The position numbers and the translations under genes were made by a program. The notes beneath the pieces are model-generated. The model was not told where the DNA came from. It ran no database searches and saw nothing but the letters and a program-made list of their open reading frames with translations. A stretch of DNA of 64,000 nt from Cyclobacterium plantarum (GTDB taxonomy: Bacteria; Bacteroidota; Bacteroidia; Cytophagales; Cyclobacteriaceae): the NCBI RefSeq assembly GCF_011290685.1, contig NZ_JAANYN010000006.1:1-64000 (forward strand), given 5' to 3'. Below are positions 52,965 through 61,394 of the stretch, one piece after another; within the stretch, counting starts at the first letter, position 1, and every line of letters begins with the position of its first letter.

Positions 52965-53018
52965 ATCGTCATCCCGATTTCTGATTTTTCTTAAAAAATT
53001 AGTTCTCGCAATGACGAC
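52965..53018. repeat. CGTCAT-type inverted repeat
   Basis: Outer arms ATCGTCAT (52965-52972) and ATGACGAC (53011-53018) flank an AT-rich centre that can pair internally. It resembles dispersed intergenic repeat units that carry CGTCATTGCGAG-like ends. Function is unknown. Confidence 0.45.
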
Positions 53019-53193
53019 AAAAATCGGATTTTTAAGACGGTCTTAGCTCGAATTCTCAGTTAACCGATAAGTATATAAGCCGAACCCCGGATACCTTCCC
53101 TTTATATCTTGCGGACTGGAAATTAAAATTTTTAAAAGACCCCAACTATTGTAAATAGATGGGTGATTAGTCCTGGCTAGAAAAAAGAATTTA

Positions 53194-53793
53194 TTATAGA
53201 AAGATGAAAACTATTCCCAAAAGGGAAATAACATGCTTTTTCAGGCTTCCAATGGCTTTCCAGGCCAAAGTATACACCGAACGCAGGTTGATACCCATCA
53301 TTTTAGACACTTCTTCGTAGGAAAACTGTTCAAAAAACAACAATTGGATGACCTGCTTTTGTCTAAGGGGCAATTTATCGATTCCGTTGGCCAACTTCCG
53401 CTGAATTACCTGTTCCCGCTGAATTCCAATAAGTGTACTTTCCATCGATTCAATGGAATAGGAGGTGGCACCCAAATCATCCAGGGCTTCCATTTTCCAT
53501 TTGGCTTTCTTTTTACTCTCCCGGTAGATTTTATGGGATAGGGATTTAAACAGGTAAACTTTTACATTATCTGCCCTTTGCAGGCTCGGGTGATATTTCC
53601 AAAGGTCAATAAAAACTTCCTGAATGCAGTCTTGAATAAATGCTTCATCATTCACCAGGGCCAATCCATATTTAAAAAGTTCATGGGAAAAAAGTCTGTA
53701 TATTCCCTCAAGGCCCTTTCTGTCACCTTTTCTTAAAAGCAACCAAAAGTCGTCCCAATTTTGAAAAAAAATAGGGTTTTCCTGGATTTTCAC
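53194..53793 (-). CDS. ECF-type RNA polymerase sigma factor (system 3)
   Basis: This 199-residue sigma factor shows region 2 (L-F-S-H-E-L-F-K-Y-G-L-A-L, D-C-I-Q-E-V-F-I-D-L-W) and region 4 (L-P-L-R-Q-K-Q-V-I-Q-L-L-F-F-E-Q-F-S-Y-E-E-V). A hydrophobic C-terminal tail (I-S-L-L-G-I-V-F-I-F-L) is odd for an ECF factor and could be a membrane contact. It is followed at a distance by FecR, SusC, SusD, DUF1961 and lyase genes, which it is expected to induce. Confidence 0.92.
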   Translation of the reverse strand: MKIQENPIFFQNWDDFWLLLRKGDRKGLEGIYRLFSHELFKYGLALVNDEAFIQDCIQEVFIDLWKYHPSLQRADNVKVYLFKSLSHKIYRESKKKAKWKMEALDDLGATSYSIESMESTLIGIQREQVIQRKLANGIDKLPLRQKQVIQLLFFEQFSYEEVSKMMGINLRSVYTLAWKAIGSLKKHVISLLGIVFIFL

Positions 53794-54180
53794 GATGGAT
53801 ATTTTGGGTAAATGTTTAATTCAATTCCTAATAATCGGTATAAATTTAAAAATTAGCAAATATTGTTGATAAAAACCTTTTTATTTGGCAACCTATTTAC
53901 AATCAAAAGAAAGAATGGTCGTTTTACTATCAAAAAATCCTAATCACTTCCATTTTTTTTTGCAGAAAATCATTCCCACAGATACCTGTCCTGTTTTCTC
54001 CTTTTGTGATGGAAACAGCCTCCGCAGCGGCAGGACAGGTCCGAAATTCCTCTTTTACGGACTCAAATCCTTTTTTCAGACCAATAATTTGGCTTAGATT
54101 GTACAAAAATAATTGATCCACCAAGCCAGGTTAACCCCCAACAAATCAGAAAATCTCGTAACAAACTCCTTCCAAAAACC
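53794..54180. other. Intergenic region between divergent genes
   Basis: Short frames on both strands (53885-54097 and 53930-54124) overlap each other and have no family motifs. The region should carry the divergent promoters of the sigma factor and of the amidohydrolase gene, but no clear motif was assigned. Confidence 0.45.
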
Positions 54181-55335
54181 ATGAATAAAAAGACCAGAAT
54201 ATCCAACTTGATTGTATTTCTCCTATGCCTTAAATCTCTTATTAGCTTCGGTCAAACGACCACTACACCGGATAATAATAACACATCGGCCGAAGATAAC
54301 TACTATACGCTTGCGGATTTTGGTCGCATAGAAAAAATCGATGCCCATGTACACCTGCGAACGGATTTCGATACCGTTTTCATAGGTCAGGCGGCCCGGG
54401 ATAACTTTAGATTGCTAAATGTAAGTGTGTATACCTCTCCAAGCCGGACGCCGGAAGCGCAGGAAAATTTTTCGTTGAAACTCATTGGCGAATTTCCGGA
54501 GATCGTTACCTATGGCACGACCTTTTCTCTGGAGGGATTTACCAGCAGCGATTGGGAAAGTGAAACCCTGGACTATCTTGAAAAATCCATTGCCAAAGGG
54601 GCCATAGCAGTAAAGGTGTGGAAGAACATTGGCATGGAGTTGAAAAATGAAAAGGACGAGTTGGTAATGATTACCGATCCTGCCTTTGATTCCATCTTGC
54701 AGTTGTTGGTGGAAAAAGACATTACCTTGCTAGGCCATCTTGGGGAACCCAAAAATACCTGGTTGCCGCTGGAGGAAATGACGGTGCAGGGGGATCGGGA
54801 ATATTTTCGGGAAAACCCCCGATACCACATGTATCATTTCCCGGATTTACCTTCGTATGAGGAGCAGATTAGCGCACGTGATCAACTGCTAGCCAATAAT
54901 CCCGATCTAAGATTTGTTGGGGCGCATTTGGGAAGCCTGGAATACGATGTAAACGAACTGGCAAAAAGACTGGATTCCTTTCCCAACATGGCGGTGGATA
55001 TGGCAGAAAGAATCTCCCACCTGCAACACCAGGCCGTCACCAATTGGAAAGGAGTGCGCAACTTTATCATCCAGTACCAGGACCGACTCATCTATGGAAC
55101 GGATTTGCGCTACGGAGCATCGGACATACAGGCGAAGGGATTGACGAAACCGGAAGAAATTTCGGAACATGCCCATCAGGTTTGGTTAAGGCATTGGCAA
55201 TTTTTTACCGGGGACGAAGAGATGCAGGTACCAAAAGTCACCGGTAGCTTTAAAGGATTGAAATTGCCCAAGACGGTGGTGGATAAAATTTACCGAACCA
55301 ATGCCGAAACCTGGTACCCGGGACTCCGCCGTTAG
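54181..55335 (+). CDS. Exported amidohydrolase family protein
   Basis: This 384-residue protein has a signal peptide ending near S-F-G-Q (residue 25). The TIM-barrel metal site starts with I-D-A-H56-V-H58-L. A conserved Lys in I-A-V-K-V-W near residue 140 may be the bridging ligand. L-G-H-L-G-E-P, V-G-A-H-L-G-S and Y-G-T-D-L supply the remaining His and Asp ligands. The set fits the amidohydrolase_2 (COG2159) group. It is a single gene on the plus strand, convergent with the ThuA gene. Substrate is unknown. Confidence 0.85.
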   Translation: MNKKTRISNLIVFLLCLKSLISFGQTTTTPDNNNTSAEDNYYTLADFGRIEKIDAHVHLRTDFDTVFIGQAARDNFRLLNVSVYTSPSRTPEAQENFSLKLIGEFPEIVTYGTTFSLEGFTSSDWESETLDYLEKSIAKGAIAVKVWKNIGMELKNEKDELVMITDPAFDSILQLLVEKDITLLGHLGEPKNTWLPLEEMTVQGDREYFRENPRYHMYHFPDLPSYEEQISARDQLLANNPDLRFVGAHLGSLEYDVNELAKRLDSFPNMAVDMAERISHLQHQAVTNWKGVRNFIIQYQDRLIYGTDLRYGASDIQAKGLTKPEEISEHAHQVWLRHWQFFTGDEEMQVPKVTGSFKGLKLPKTVVDKIYRTNAETWYPGLRR

Positions 55336-55427
55336 TTTCAGATGGCAATAAAGATTTCAATCCTTGCGAATGCCAATGGAGCAACGTAAGAAAGGCTTGA
55401 TGCAATAGCTGCTGCTACCATTCGGTT

Positions 55428-56474
55428 TTATTGACCATCAATTTTTAGCTTAAAATCCCTACTGCTTGATTTTTCTGCAGTAGGGAAATCATCCGGTATG
55501 GGTAGGGTAACCTTTCCTGTGGCCGCCCATTCCGCTCCTCTTAAAAAAGAGGTGATAAAACCAACGCTTTCCATGGAGTAATCATCATGTCCTAGTGCAG
55601 TATGAAATATCCGGCCTTTACCGTAGTCAATCACCATCAGCATCGGTTCGTGCCGATCAGTAGGTGCTTTGCCCGAAACATCCTTACCAGTAGCCAATAT
55701 GGTCAAATTTTCGGCCGGTCCGCGCAATTGAGAATAGCATTCATCCTTGGTGGTTAGCCATACTTCCGGCATTCCCCTGGTGATGGGATGATCTTTCTCA
55801 CGTATTGTAATGGGAAAAATATGGCCAGGTCCATGGGCACCGCCTTTCCCCGGTGAAGGATCTCGTACCAGCTCGCCTTCATTGGTATAATACACATAAG
55901 GTCCATCTTTTTCAGTACGGTCACCCCAGCCTCCCAGGCCAATCATTTTATTGTATTCCAGCCAATCTGGAAAAGAATTGTTTGCAGCGTGAAAGGAGAC
56001 AAAACCTCCGCCGGAGGACATGTATTCTTCGAATGCTTTTTGGGTGTCCTCCGGCCAATCCGCTGCCTTCCAGCCAAAGTTGGAAATCACCACGTCATAA
56101 TTCTCGAATATGGGGGAGAAATTCGGATCATGTTGGGGGTTTTCCAGATCTATGGTTGCGCCTAGTCCCGCTAACGGCAAGTACTTCTTTTCCCTTTCTG
56201 CTCTCCAGGTAAACCTGGTTCTGTAAATAGCTACCTGAAAAAGCCCGGTTTCTTCCAGGTACTGCTTCATCATTAGGGTAGCTTTGGGCCATACCTCATG
56301 GTTGTTTTGGCCATCAACAATTAAGGCTTTTAATGGCGCATTTCGTTTCGGTCCATTATAGCCCCGCATTTCTTTGTTTGTGGCCAGTTCACTAATCCAA
56401 AGGGGTTTTGTTCCGGACTGTCCGCTTAAATTCATTGAAAGCAAGTAGATTACAAAATAAGGAAGGAATTTCAT
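55428..56474 (-). CDS. ThuA domain-containing protein
   Basis: This 348-residue exported protein has a signal peptide ending near N-L-S-G-Q-S. The ThuA (trehalose-utilisation-like) fold, a glutamine-amidotransferase-like domain, is marked by A-L-I-V-D-G-Q-N-N-H near residue 48-58, G-G-G-F-V-S-F-H-A-A-N-N near 150-160 and G-K-G-R-I-F-H-T-A-L-G-H-D near 280-295. Family members are often encoded near Gfo/Idh/MocA and DUF1080 genes in carbohydrate islands. Catalytic role is not settled. It stands alone between the amidohydrolase and a toxin-antitoxin pair. Confidence 0.88.
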   Translation of the reverse strand: MKFLPYFVIYLLSMNLSGQSGTKPLWISELATNKEMRGYNGPKRNAPLKALIVDGQNNHEVWPKATLMMKQYLEETGLFQVAIYRTRFTWRAEREKKYLPLAGLGATIDLENPQHDPNFSPIFENYDVVISNFGWKAADWPEDTQKAFEEYMSSGGGFVSFHAANNSFPDWLEYNKMIGLGGWGDRTEKDGPYVYYTNEGELVRDPSPGKGGAHGPGHIFPITIREKDHPITRGMPEVWLTTKDECYSQLRGPAENLTILATGKDVSGKAPTDRHEPMLMVIDYGKGRIFHTALGHDDYSMESVGFITSFLRGAEWAATGKVTLPIPDDFPTAEKSSSRDFKLKIDGQ

Positions 56475-56859
56475 GCTATTATATTTTAAATACTATAATC
56501 TCTGGGTTTTCGTCAGATTAGAAACTTGCACTGATGTATTTATTTTTCTCGCCACTATCCATTAGTCTGCCGACTTCCTTGTTATCCACAGGAGGAAAAC
56601 AGCTTTCAGGGCATCAGCACTTTTAGTACCTCTTTGTCCCCAATTTCATTGATCTAAAGATAGAGAATATCGTGAATTTTAAACAGATGTCTGGCTATTT
56701 TCCTTTGAATCTGAATAATTAAATGGTTATCATTTTCGAGTTTGATCATAATAAGCTGTTGCAATTAATATACCTACCTATTAAGATTTGCTAAGGAATT
56801 TTCCTCCCTTCACTCTAAAATCTCGTATTTGGGGGAATTAAATTATCCAGCAAATAGGA
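56475..56859. other. Intergenic region, no gene seen
   Basis: The spacer is AT-rich and separates the ThuA start from the RES toxin stop; both genes are on the minus strand. No reading frame, palindrome or repeat could be supported. Confidence 0.4.
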
Positions 56860-57303
56860 TCAAAGCCTCTTGTCAAAATAAAAAGGCAGTACATCAATCA
56901 ATTTTACCTGATAAAATTCCGGATGTAGGGTATTGATCACATAATTGGACTCATCAGGAATAACTGCAGAAGGAACCTTTAGCAGTAAGGATTCATTTTT
57001 CTGAAACCAGGGGGATCCAATTTCCTGGCAAGGTTTATAAAATGAGCTTTGGTTCCAGTCATTCGGTAGATCGGACAAATTTACCTGTCTGGCCGAAACT
57101 TGGTCGGGCACATAGATGACCATGGTTCTAAAGGTACTTTTAGATTGTCCAATGTTTTGGTGTACCATATTTTCTAAACAGGCCAATGAGCGGCTCCACG
57201 AAGTGTATATGACTTCTTCACCTGCCCTGTTCCACCTTCCAGGAAATCCAGGGGCAAAAATTGTTTGTGAAAATGTAGCTTTTGTAATCCTGAAAAGTTC
57301 CAT
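56860..57303 (-). CDS. RES domain toxin of a RES/Xre toxin-antitoxin pair
   Basis: This 147-residue RES-domain protein shows G-R23-W-N, V-I-Y33-T-S, L-A-C-L-E44 and P-S-A-V-I-P-D-E-S-N-Y-V-I-N near 111-124. These are the Arg, Tyr, Glu and Ser positions that give the family its name and active site. Characterised RES toxins (such as MbcT) degrade NAD+. The gene begins 3 bp after the antitoxin stop, so the two are cotranscribed. Length and motifs are normal. Confidence 0.93.
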   Translation of the reverse strand: MELFRITKATFSQTIFAPGFPGRWNRAGEEVIYTSWSRSLACLENMVHQNIGQSKSTFRTMVIYVPDQVSARQVNLSDLPNDWNQSSFYKPCQEIGSPWFQKNESLLLKVPSAVIPDESNYVINTLHPEFYQVKLIDVLPFYFDKRL

Positions 57304-57306
57304 TTA

Positions 57307-57690
57307 TCAGACCACGTATCCATGCGCAATGCGCAATAATGCCTGCATTACCAGGTCAACTCCGGTATTTGATTTCAAGAAGTCCAATGGCTGTTTATTG
57401 TCAAATGCAAAAGCAGGCGAATGTAACCAATCTCTAAAAACCTTACTGCTTTCAAAAACCTCCGCTCCAAATTCAAACAACTCATTTAATTTCAAAAGCA
57501 GCTCTCCCTCTAAAGCTCCAAAACTCCTGCCTTTATTTCTGTAATTATCTATAGTCCTTGGGTCCAAACCCAATAAAGCGGACAATACCTGCTTTTGTAG
57601 TCCTGACTTTTTGAGCAATTCATCAAACAGGTCAATGTGAATCCCCTTATCTACTTGATACACCACCTGAAAATCGTCTCGTACCTCCAT
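57307..57690 (-). CDS. Xre/MbcA/ParS-type antitoxin
   Basis: This 127-residue antitoxin has an N-terminal Xre-like DNA-binding part (L-L-G-L-D-P-R-T-I-D-N-Y-R-N-K-G-R-S-F) and the C-terminal ParS/DUF2384 toxin-binding part (V-F-R-D-W-L-H-S-P-A-F-A-F-D-N-K-Q-P-L-D-F-L). The final helix lies in the RES toxin active site in known complexes. A palindrome 33 bp upstream of its start is the probable self-binding operator. Confidence 0.92.
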   Translation of the reverse strand: MEVRDDFQVVYQVDKGIHIDLFDELLKKSGLQKQVLSALLGLDPRTIDNYRNKGRSFGALEGELLLKLNELFEFGAEVFESSKVFRDWLHSPAFAFDNKQPLDFLKSNTGVDLVMQALLRIAHGYVV

Positions 57691-57722
57691 AGCATTAAAT
57701 TTTTCTTAAAAATAAGCATTTT

Positions 57723-57739
57723 TTCTTGTGATACAAGAA
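57723..57739. promoter_or_regulatory. Palindromic operator of the RES/Xre pair
   Basis: Perfect 7-bp arms TTCTTGT (57723-57729) and ACAAGAA (57733-57739) surround GAT, upstream of the antitoxin start. A further TTCTTG half-site lies near 57750. Binding by the Xre antitoxin is inferred. Confidence 0.7.
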
Positions 57740-57781
57740 TTTTTGTTATTTTCTTGATCAACATATGCTAAAGAGTAAATC

Positions 57782-59034
57782 TTACTCCCCTGTCAGAACA
57801 GTTTTCAGCAACTCAAAATCCCCATCAATATCCTTCGGTGCGGTCAAACCCAAAATTGAACAAAGTAAGGGATAAACATGAATGTTCTGAAAAGGAGGAA
57901 TGGTAAAGCCTTTCTTTATCGCCGGGCCATTGGCATAAAAAATACCATGCAGGTCCTGAAATTCCGGGCTGTACCCATGTTCTCCAAAACATCCGTCTGA
58001 AACATGGCAGGACGGTTTTGGTAAGTGACCATGCCCTTGGTAGTAGCCAGGTAATAGCCAAGTTCGGGCATGATCAGGATATCCCCTTTCCGGTTTTTGA
58101 ATTTCTCCGGATCTTTATAATAAGTTTGTTCCTGTACCTTCACCGCCGAGAAAGGTCCTTCCTGTGCGTTTATTTTTTGAAACACAGCATCGATTTCCGA
58201 AGGTTTTTCCAGATATAGATGTGCCAGGGCACCGTTATTTACCAGCCTGGCATTGATACCTTCTGTGATATGGTCCAGGTTCAATAAGTTTTCCTGCGGC
58301 ACATTGGTCATTCCATGGTCGGAAACAATGACTATATTAATATCCAAATCAAAACTTTTTAATCCCTCAAACAGGGCTCCCAATTGATGGTCCAGCCGAT
58401 CAATCCTTTCTTTTAATTTTTCATCATTATCGGGGCCATACCGGTGACCCACATCATCCATGTCTGAAAAATACAGGGTAATCAGTCTGGGCCGTTCTGC
58501 TTCCGGAAGCTGTAGCCAGTCAAAAACCTTGGAAATCCGGGTAAGATTAGGAACACTTGCATCAAAGGCATAATAATAACTGGGCCTGATTCCCTTAACC
58601 GGAGCTTCGGAGCCCACAAAGAAATAGCTGGCTGCCTTTATCCCATTTTGTTCTGCCAACACCCAGATAGGCGTACCCCCATACCAATAACCGTCCCCTA
58701 CGATATCTCGGTTTACCATACTGTAAACCTGGTCTTTTTCGGGTTCATAAAAAGAATTGTCCACCAAACCGTGGTTTTCGGGAAGCATACCAGTGGCAAT
58801 GGTGTAATGGTTGGGAAAAGTCTTGGTGGGAAAGGAAGGAATCATGGCATCTGCGGCAGTCCCCGCCTCGATGAATTGGGTCAGGTTTTTCGGCTTAAAG
58901 CGATCGGTGTAATCGTACCGGTAGCCGTCAAGGGAAATTAATATCAGATAGGGTTCCTTTTCCTGAGCAAAAAGCCAGTTAGTAGAAAATACCAGCAATA
59001 GGCAAATACAGCAGCCGGAAAATAATGGTTTCAT
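57782..59034 (-). pseudogene. ENPP-type ectonucleotide pyrophosphatase/phosphodiesterase, frameshifted near its 3' end
   Basis: The main frame (57916-59034, 372 residues) has a signal peptide ending F-A-Q, L-I-S-L-D-G-Y-R-Y-D metal site, the nucleophile in S-F-P-T-K-T-F-P-N-H-Y, Y-F-S-D-M-D-D-V-G-H and V-S-D-H-G-M. Near 57994 the family sequence moves to another frame: F-G-E-H-G-Y-S-P-E-F-Q-D-L-H-G-I-F-Y, ending at TAA 57782. That segment holds the last metal-binding His (E-H-G-Y). One missing G in an ACGGGA-like run would explain the shift. As read, the product ends in an unrelated tail and lacks that ligand. It may be a real mutation or an assembly error. Confidence 0.85.
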
Positions 59035-59102
59035 GCTTCGTAAAATTCAATCGGCAAGCCATCGGGGTCAGCAATATGGTGGACTTTGTTGATTTTGATC
59101 AT
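59031..59102 (-). pseudogene. Internally deleted VOC (glyoxalase-like) gene remnant
   Basis: A 23-codon frame reads M-I-K-I-N-K-V-H-H-I-A, the start of many VOC proteins, joined to D-P-D-G-L-P-I-E-F-Y-E, the end of the same family. About 100 middle codons are missing. It overlaps the upstream small gene and the downstream ENPP gene by ATGA-type junctions, so it still sits in a tight operon. Confidence 0.75.
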
Positions 59103-59263
59103 GGATTCATACCCTTGTCCATCTTCTGAATAATTTGTCTTAACAAGTCGTTTTGTTCTCTTTTGAGGGTAAAGTACCTGTTGACCCAGGTAAAAATAAA
59201 GTAAATCCCTGTGGCAATTACAGCCAGGTAAAATATGCCGTAAGCAATTATTGGGAAAATCAT
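59099..59263 (-). CDS. Small membrane protein
   Basis: The 54-residue product starts at ATG 59261-59263. It has one hydrophobic segment (about residues 2-27, I-A-Y-G-I-F-Y-L-A-V-I-A-T-G-I-Y-F-I-F) followed by a charged helix (K-R-E-Q-N-D-L-L-R-Q-I-I-Q-K-M-D-K). The family was not recognised. Its stop overlaps the start of the VOC remnant (ATGA), which supports real translation and coupling in an operon with the ENPP gene. Confidence 0.6.
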   Translation of the reverse strand: MIFPIIAYGIFYLAVIATGIYFIFTWVNRYFTLKREQNDLLRQIIQKMDKGMNP

Positions 59264-59332
59264 ATTGAACAGTTTAATGAAGCATCAATTAACAATGGCA
59301 AAATAAAGAATTTTTATTTAACTAAAGACTTT

Positions 59333-59764
59333 TCATTTGGCAAAAATCTGCTTAGGGTCCTGAAAAGCTTTAAATTCCAGGGCATTGCCACTGGGATCCA
59401 GAAAAAACATAGTAGCCTGCTCGCCTACTTCCCCTTTGAACCGGATATAAGGCTCAATAATAAATTTGACTTGGTGATTTTTTAGCCTGGCTGCCAGATC
59501 GTGCCAATCTTCCCATTCCAAAACCACGCCAAAATGCCGAACCGGGACCTTTTGTCCATCCACCTGGTTGGCTTCGGCAAGGGCCAATTCTTCCAGTTTC
59601 ACATGGGCGGATAGCTGGTGTCCGAAAAAGTTAAAATCTATCCACTTTTCGGAGCTTCTACCTATTTCACATCCAAGCAAATCCTGGTAGAACGTTCTGG
59701 TTTCCTCAATGTCCCTGATCGGAAAAGCAAGGTGAAAAGGTTGCATGGCCTGCATATATTTCAA
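59333..59764 (-). CDS. VOC family protein (glyoxalase/dioxygenase fold)
   Basis: The product is 143 residues, or 137 if started at the third Met (59746), where [12 protein letters not shown] begins the family alignment. The two beta-alpha-beta-beta-beta repeats show H-L-A-F near the start, H-F-G-V-V-L in the middle and [12 protein letters not shown] at the end, with His and Glu as likely metal ligands. It is close to the internally deleted VOC remnant and may be its paralogue. Substrate is unknown. Confidence 0.88.
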   Translation of the reverse strand: MKYMQAMQPFHLAFPIRDIEETRTFYQDLLGCEIGRSSEKWIDFNFFGHQLSAHVKLEELALAEANQVDGQKVPVRHFGVVLEWEDWHDLAARLKNHQVKFIIEPYIRFKGEVGEQATMFFLDPSGNALEFKAFQDPKQIFAK

Positions 59765-59794
59765 GATTCAAAATTATATCAAATTAAAGCAAAA

Positions 59795-59821
59795 AGCATG
59801 AAGACCTGAGGCCTTCATGCT
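59795..59821 (-). terminator. Terminator of the system 4 SusCD operon
   Basis: Perfect 9-bp arms AGCATGAAG (59795-59803) and CTTCATGCT (59813-59821), with a CC/GG inner pair and a tight TGA loop. On the minus strand a T-run follows directly. It lies 20 bp after the SusD stop. Confidence 0.8.
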
Positions 59822-59841
59822 ATATTTTTATCCAATCTCAA

Positions 59842-61374
59842 TCAATATCCCGGATTCTGTACCAGATTTGGGTTGATATCGATTTCAGATTGTGGAAAGG
59901 GAAACAAATAATGCTTGGATGGATCAAATTGCCGCTGTATACCAGACCCCGGTTCCACCAGGGTGGGAATGTACTCCTCGGCATACCTCCACCTTTTGAT
60001 ATCCCTGTACCGCATGCCCTCAAAGGCGAATTCCACCCTTCTTTCGTTTCGGATCCGCTCCCGCATTTCATCCTGGGACAAGCCTTCAGGTAGGGATGGC
60101 ATTGCCACCCCCGGACGGGTTCTGATGGCATTCACCGCATCATAAACTGCCTGAGTAGGTCCATTCAATTCATTGGTGGCTTCGGCAAAATTCAATAGAA
60201 CCTCTGCATAGCGGATCAAAACCCAATCCTGTTCACTCTTGGTGGAGTAATCAATAGGCAGAGTTTCCACATTGCCTCCCTTGGCCGGCATCAATCCGGT
60301 CATGGAAACTCCATTGTAAGCAAATTCCACCACTTCACCTGACTCTTTGACCGCAGGATCATTAAAATCCCGCATTGTCTTGCCCAAACGTGGATCCCTG
60401 TTTTCTTTCCAGTTATCCGGATCATACAAGGGCGATTCAGAAATGGGTAAACCATCGATGCATTCAAAAGCATCTCTCAATTCGGCCCTGGGGTTCCAAA
60501 TGCCATGCCAGAGAATCCTGATATCCTGATTACTAAAATTATCGGGATTTAAATACTTTGTGGAAAACATAATTTCCGGATTGTTACTCTGCCCTTCAGC
60601 CAAAAACATGTTTTGCCAATCTTCTGTATAAAGGCCAAACTGCCCGTCTGACATTACCTGGGAAGCCGCTTGTGCAGCAGCAGTCCAATCGGATTCAAAT
60701 AGGTGTACACGGCTCTTCAGGGCCATGGCAGAACCTCTTACAGCGTGCCCGCTGGAGCTGTAATCAGTATTGGGTAGGCTGGCGATGGCCACATCTAAAT
60801 CTGCCAACACCTGATCGATCACCTGATCCCTGGAGCTTTGGGCCACCTTTGCCTCATCAGCAGATACAGTGGAAGTATAAAGCGGCACTCCTCCGTAAAA
60901 ATCCGCCAGGGTAAAATAGAAGAAAGCACGTAAAAAGAGCACTTCCCCTTTGTATCGGGTAATTCTTTCCGCGGGCATGTCTACCCTGTCAATGTTCTCC
61001 AAGAAATAATTACAGGTAGCTATTCCCTGGTAACAATGGTTGTAAACATTGGCGAGAAGCCCTCCTGAAACCGCTTCCATAATACCCATAGCAAAGGTTC
61101 CGGTAGAGGCTGCACCCAAGCTCTGCCCTCCTTCATTCGCATCACCCGCCATGATGGCCAGGGAATAGACCCCTTCATGGTTAAAGGTATTGGTATTTAG
61201 CCTGGAATATACTCCCGCCAGGGCCAGATCAGCATCCTTCTGTGAGGTCCAGAAGGTAGGGCCTGAAATTTGGGTTGTAGGGTTTCTTTCCAGGAAATCC
61301 GTACAGGATACTGCCGACAAGACCAGCAATCCTATTAGCATATGGTGAATATATGATACTTTTAAATATTTCAT
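59842..61374 (-). CDS. RagB/SusD family lipoprotein (system 4)
   Basis: This 510-residue SusD-like protein has a lipobox S-A-V-S-C at Cys24 followed by T-D-F-L-E. The SusD fold shows F-L-R-A-F-F-Y-F-T-L-A-D-F-Y-G-G-V-P-L near 149-167 and R-N-E-R-R-V-E-F-A-F-E-G-M-R-Y-R-D-I-K-R near 455-474. It follows SusC by about 20 bp and ends at a strong terminator, so the operon has no enzyme gene downstream on this side. Confidence 0.93.
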   Translation of the reverse strand: MKYLKVSYIHHMLIGLLVLSAVSCTDFLERNPTTQISGPTFWTSQKDADLALAGVYSRLNTNTFNHEGVYSLAIMAGDANEGGQSLGAASTGTFAMGIMEAVSGGLLANVYNHCYQGIATCNYFLENIDRVDMPAERITRYKGEVLFLRAFFYFTLADFYGGVPLYTSTVSADEAKVAQSSRDQVIDQVLADLDVAIASLPNTDYSSSGHAVRGSAMALKSRVHLFESDWTAAAQAASQVMSDGQFGLYTEDWQNMFLAEGQSNNPEIMFSTKYLNPDNFSNQDIRILWHGIWNPRAELRDAFECIDGLPISESPLYDPDNWKENRDPRLGKTMRDFNDPAVKESGEVVEFAYNGVSMTGLMPAKGGNVETLPIDYSTKSEQDWVLIRYAEVLLNFAEATNELNGPTQAVYDAVNAIRTRPGVAMPSLPEGLSQDEMRERIRNERRVEFAFEGMRYRDIKRWRYAEEYIPTLVEPGSGIQRQFDPSKHYLFPFPQSEIDINPNLVQNPGY

Positions 61375-61394
61375 CTTGGTAACTGTTTAATGAT

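Larger units (their letters stand above)
52351..53193. other. Long intergenic region between sigma factor and fecR (system 3)
   Basis: No gene is supported; the 83-codon frame at 52615-52866 has atypical composition and overlaps palindromes. Several inverted repeats lie here, listed separately. The left end presumably carries the FecR promoter, a target of the sigma factor. Confidence 0.5.

Noticed and set aside
53885-54124. Overlapping short frames on both strands before the amidohydrolase gene
   Set aside because: They overlap each other, lack motifs and lie where divergent promoters are expected.
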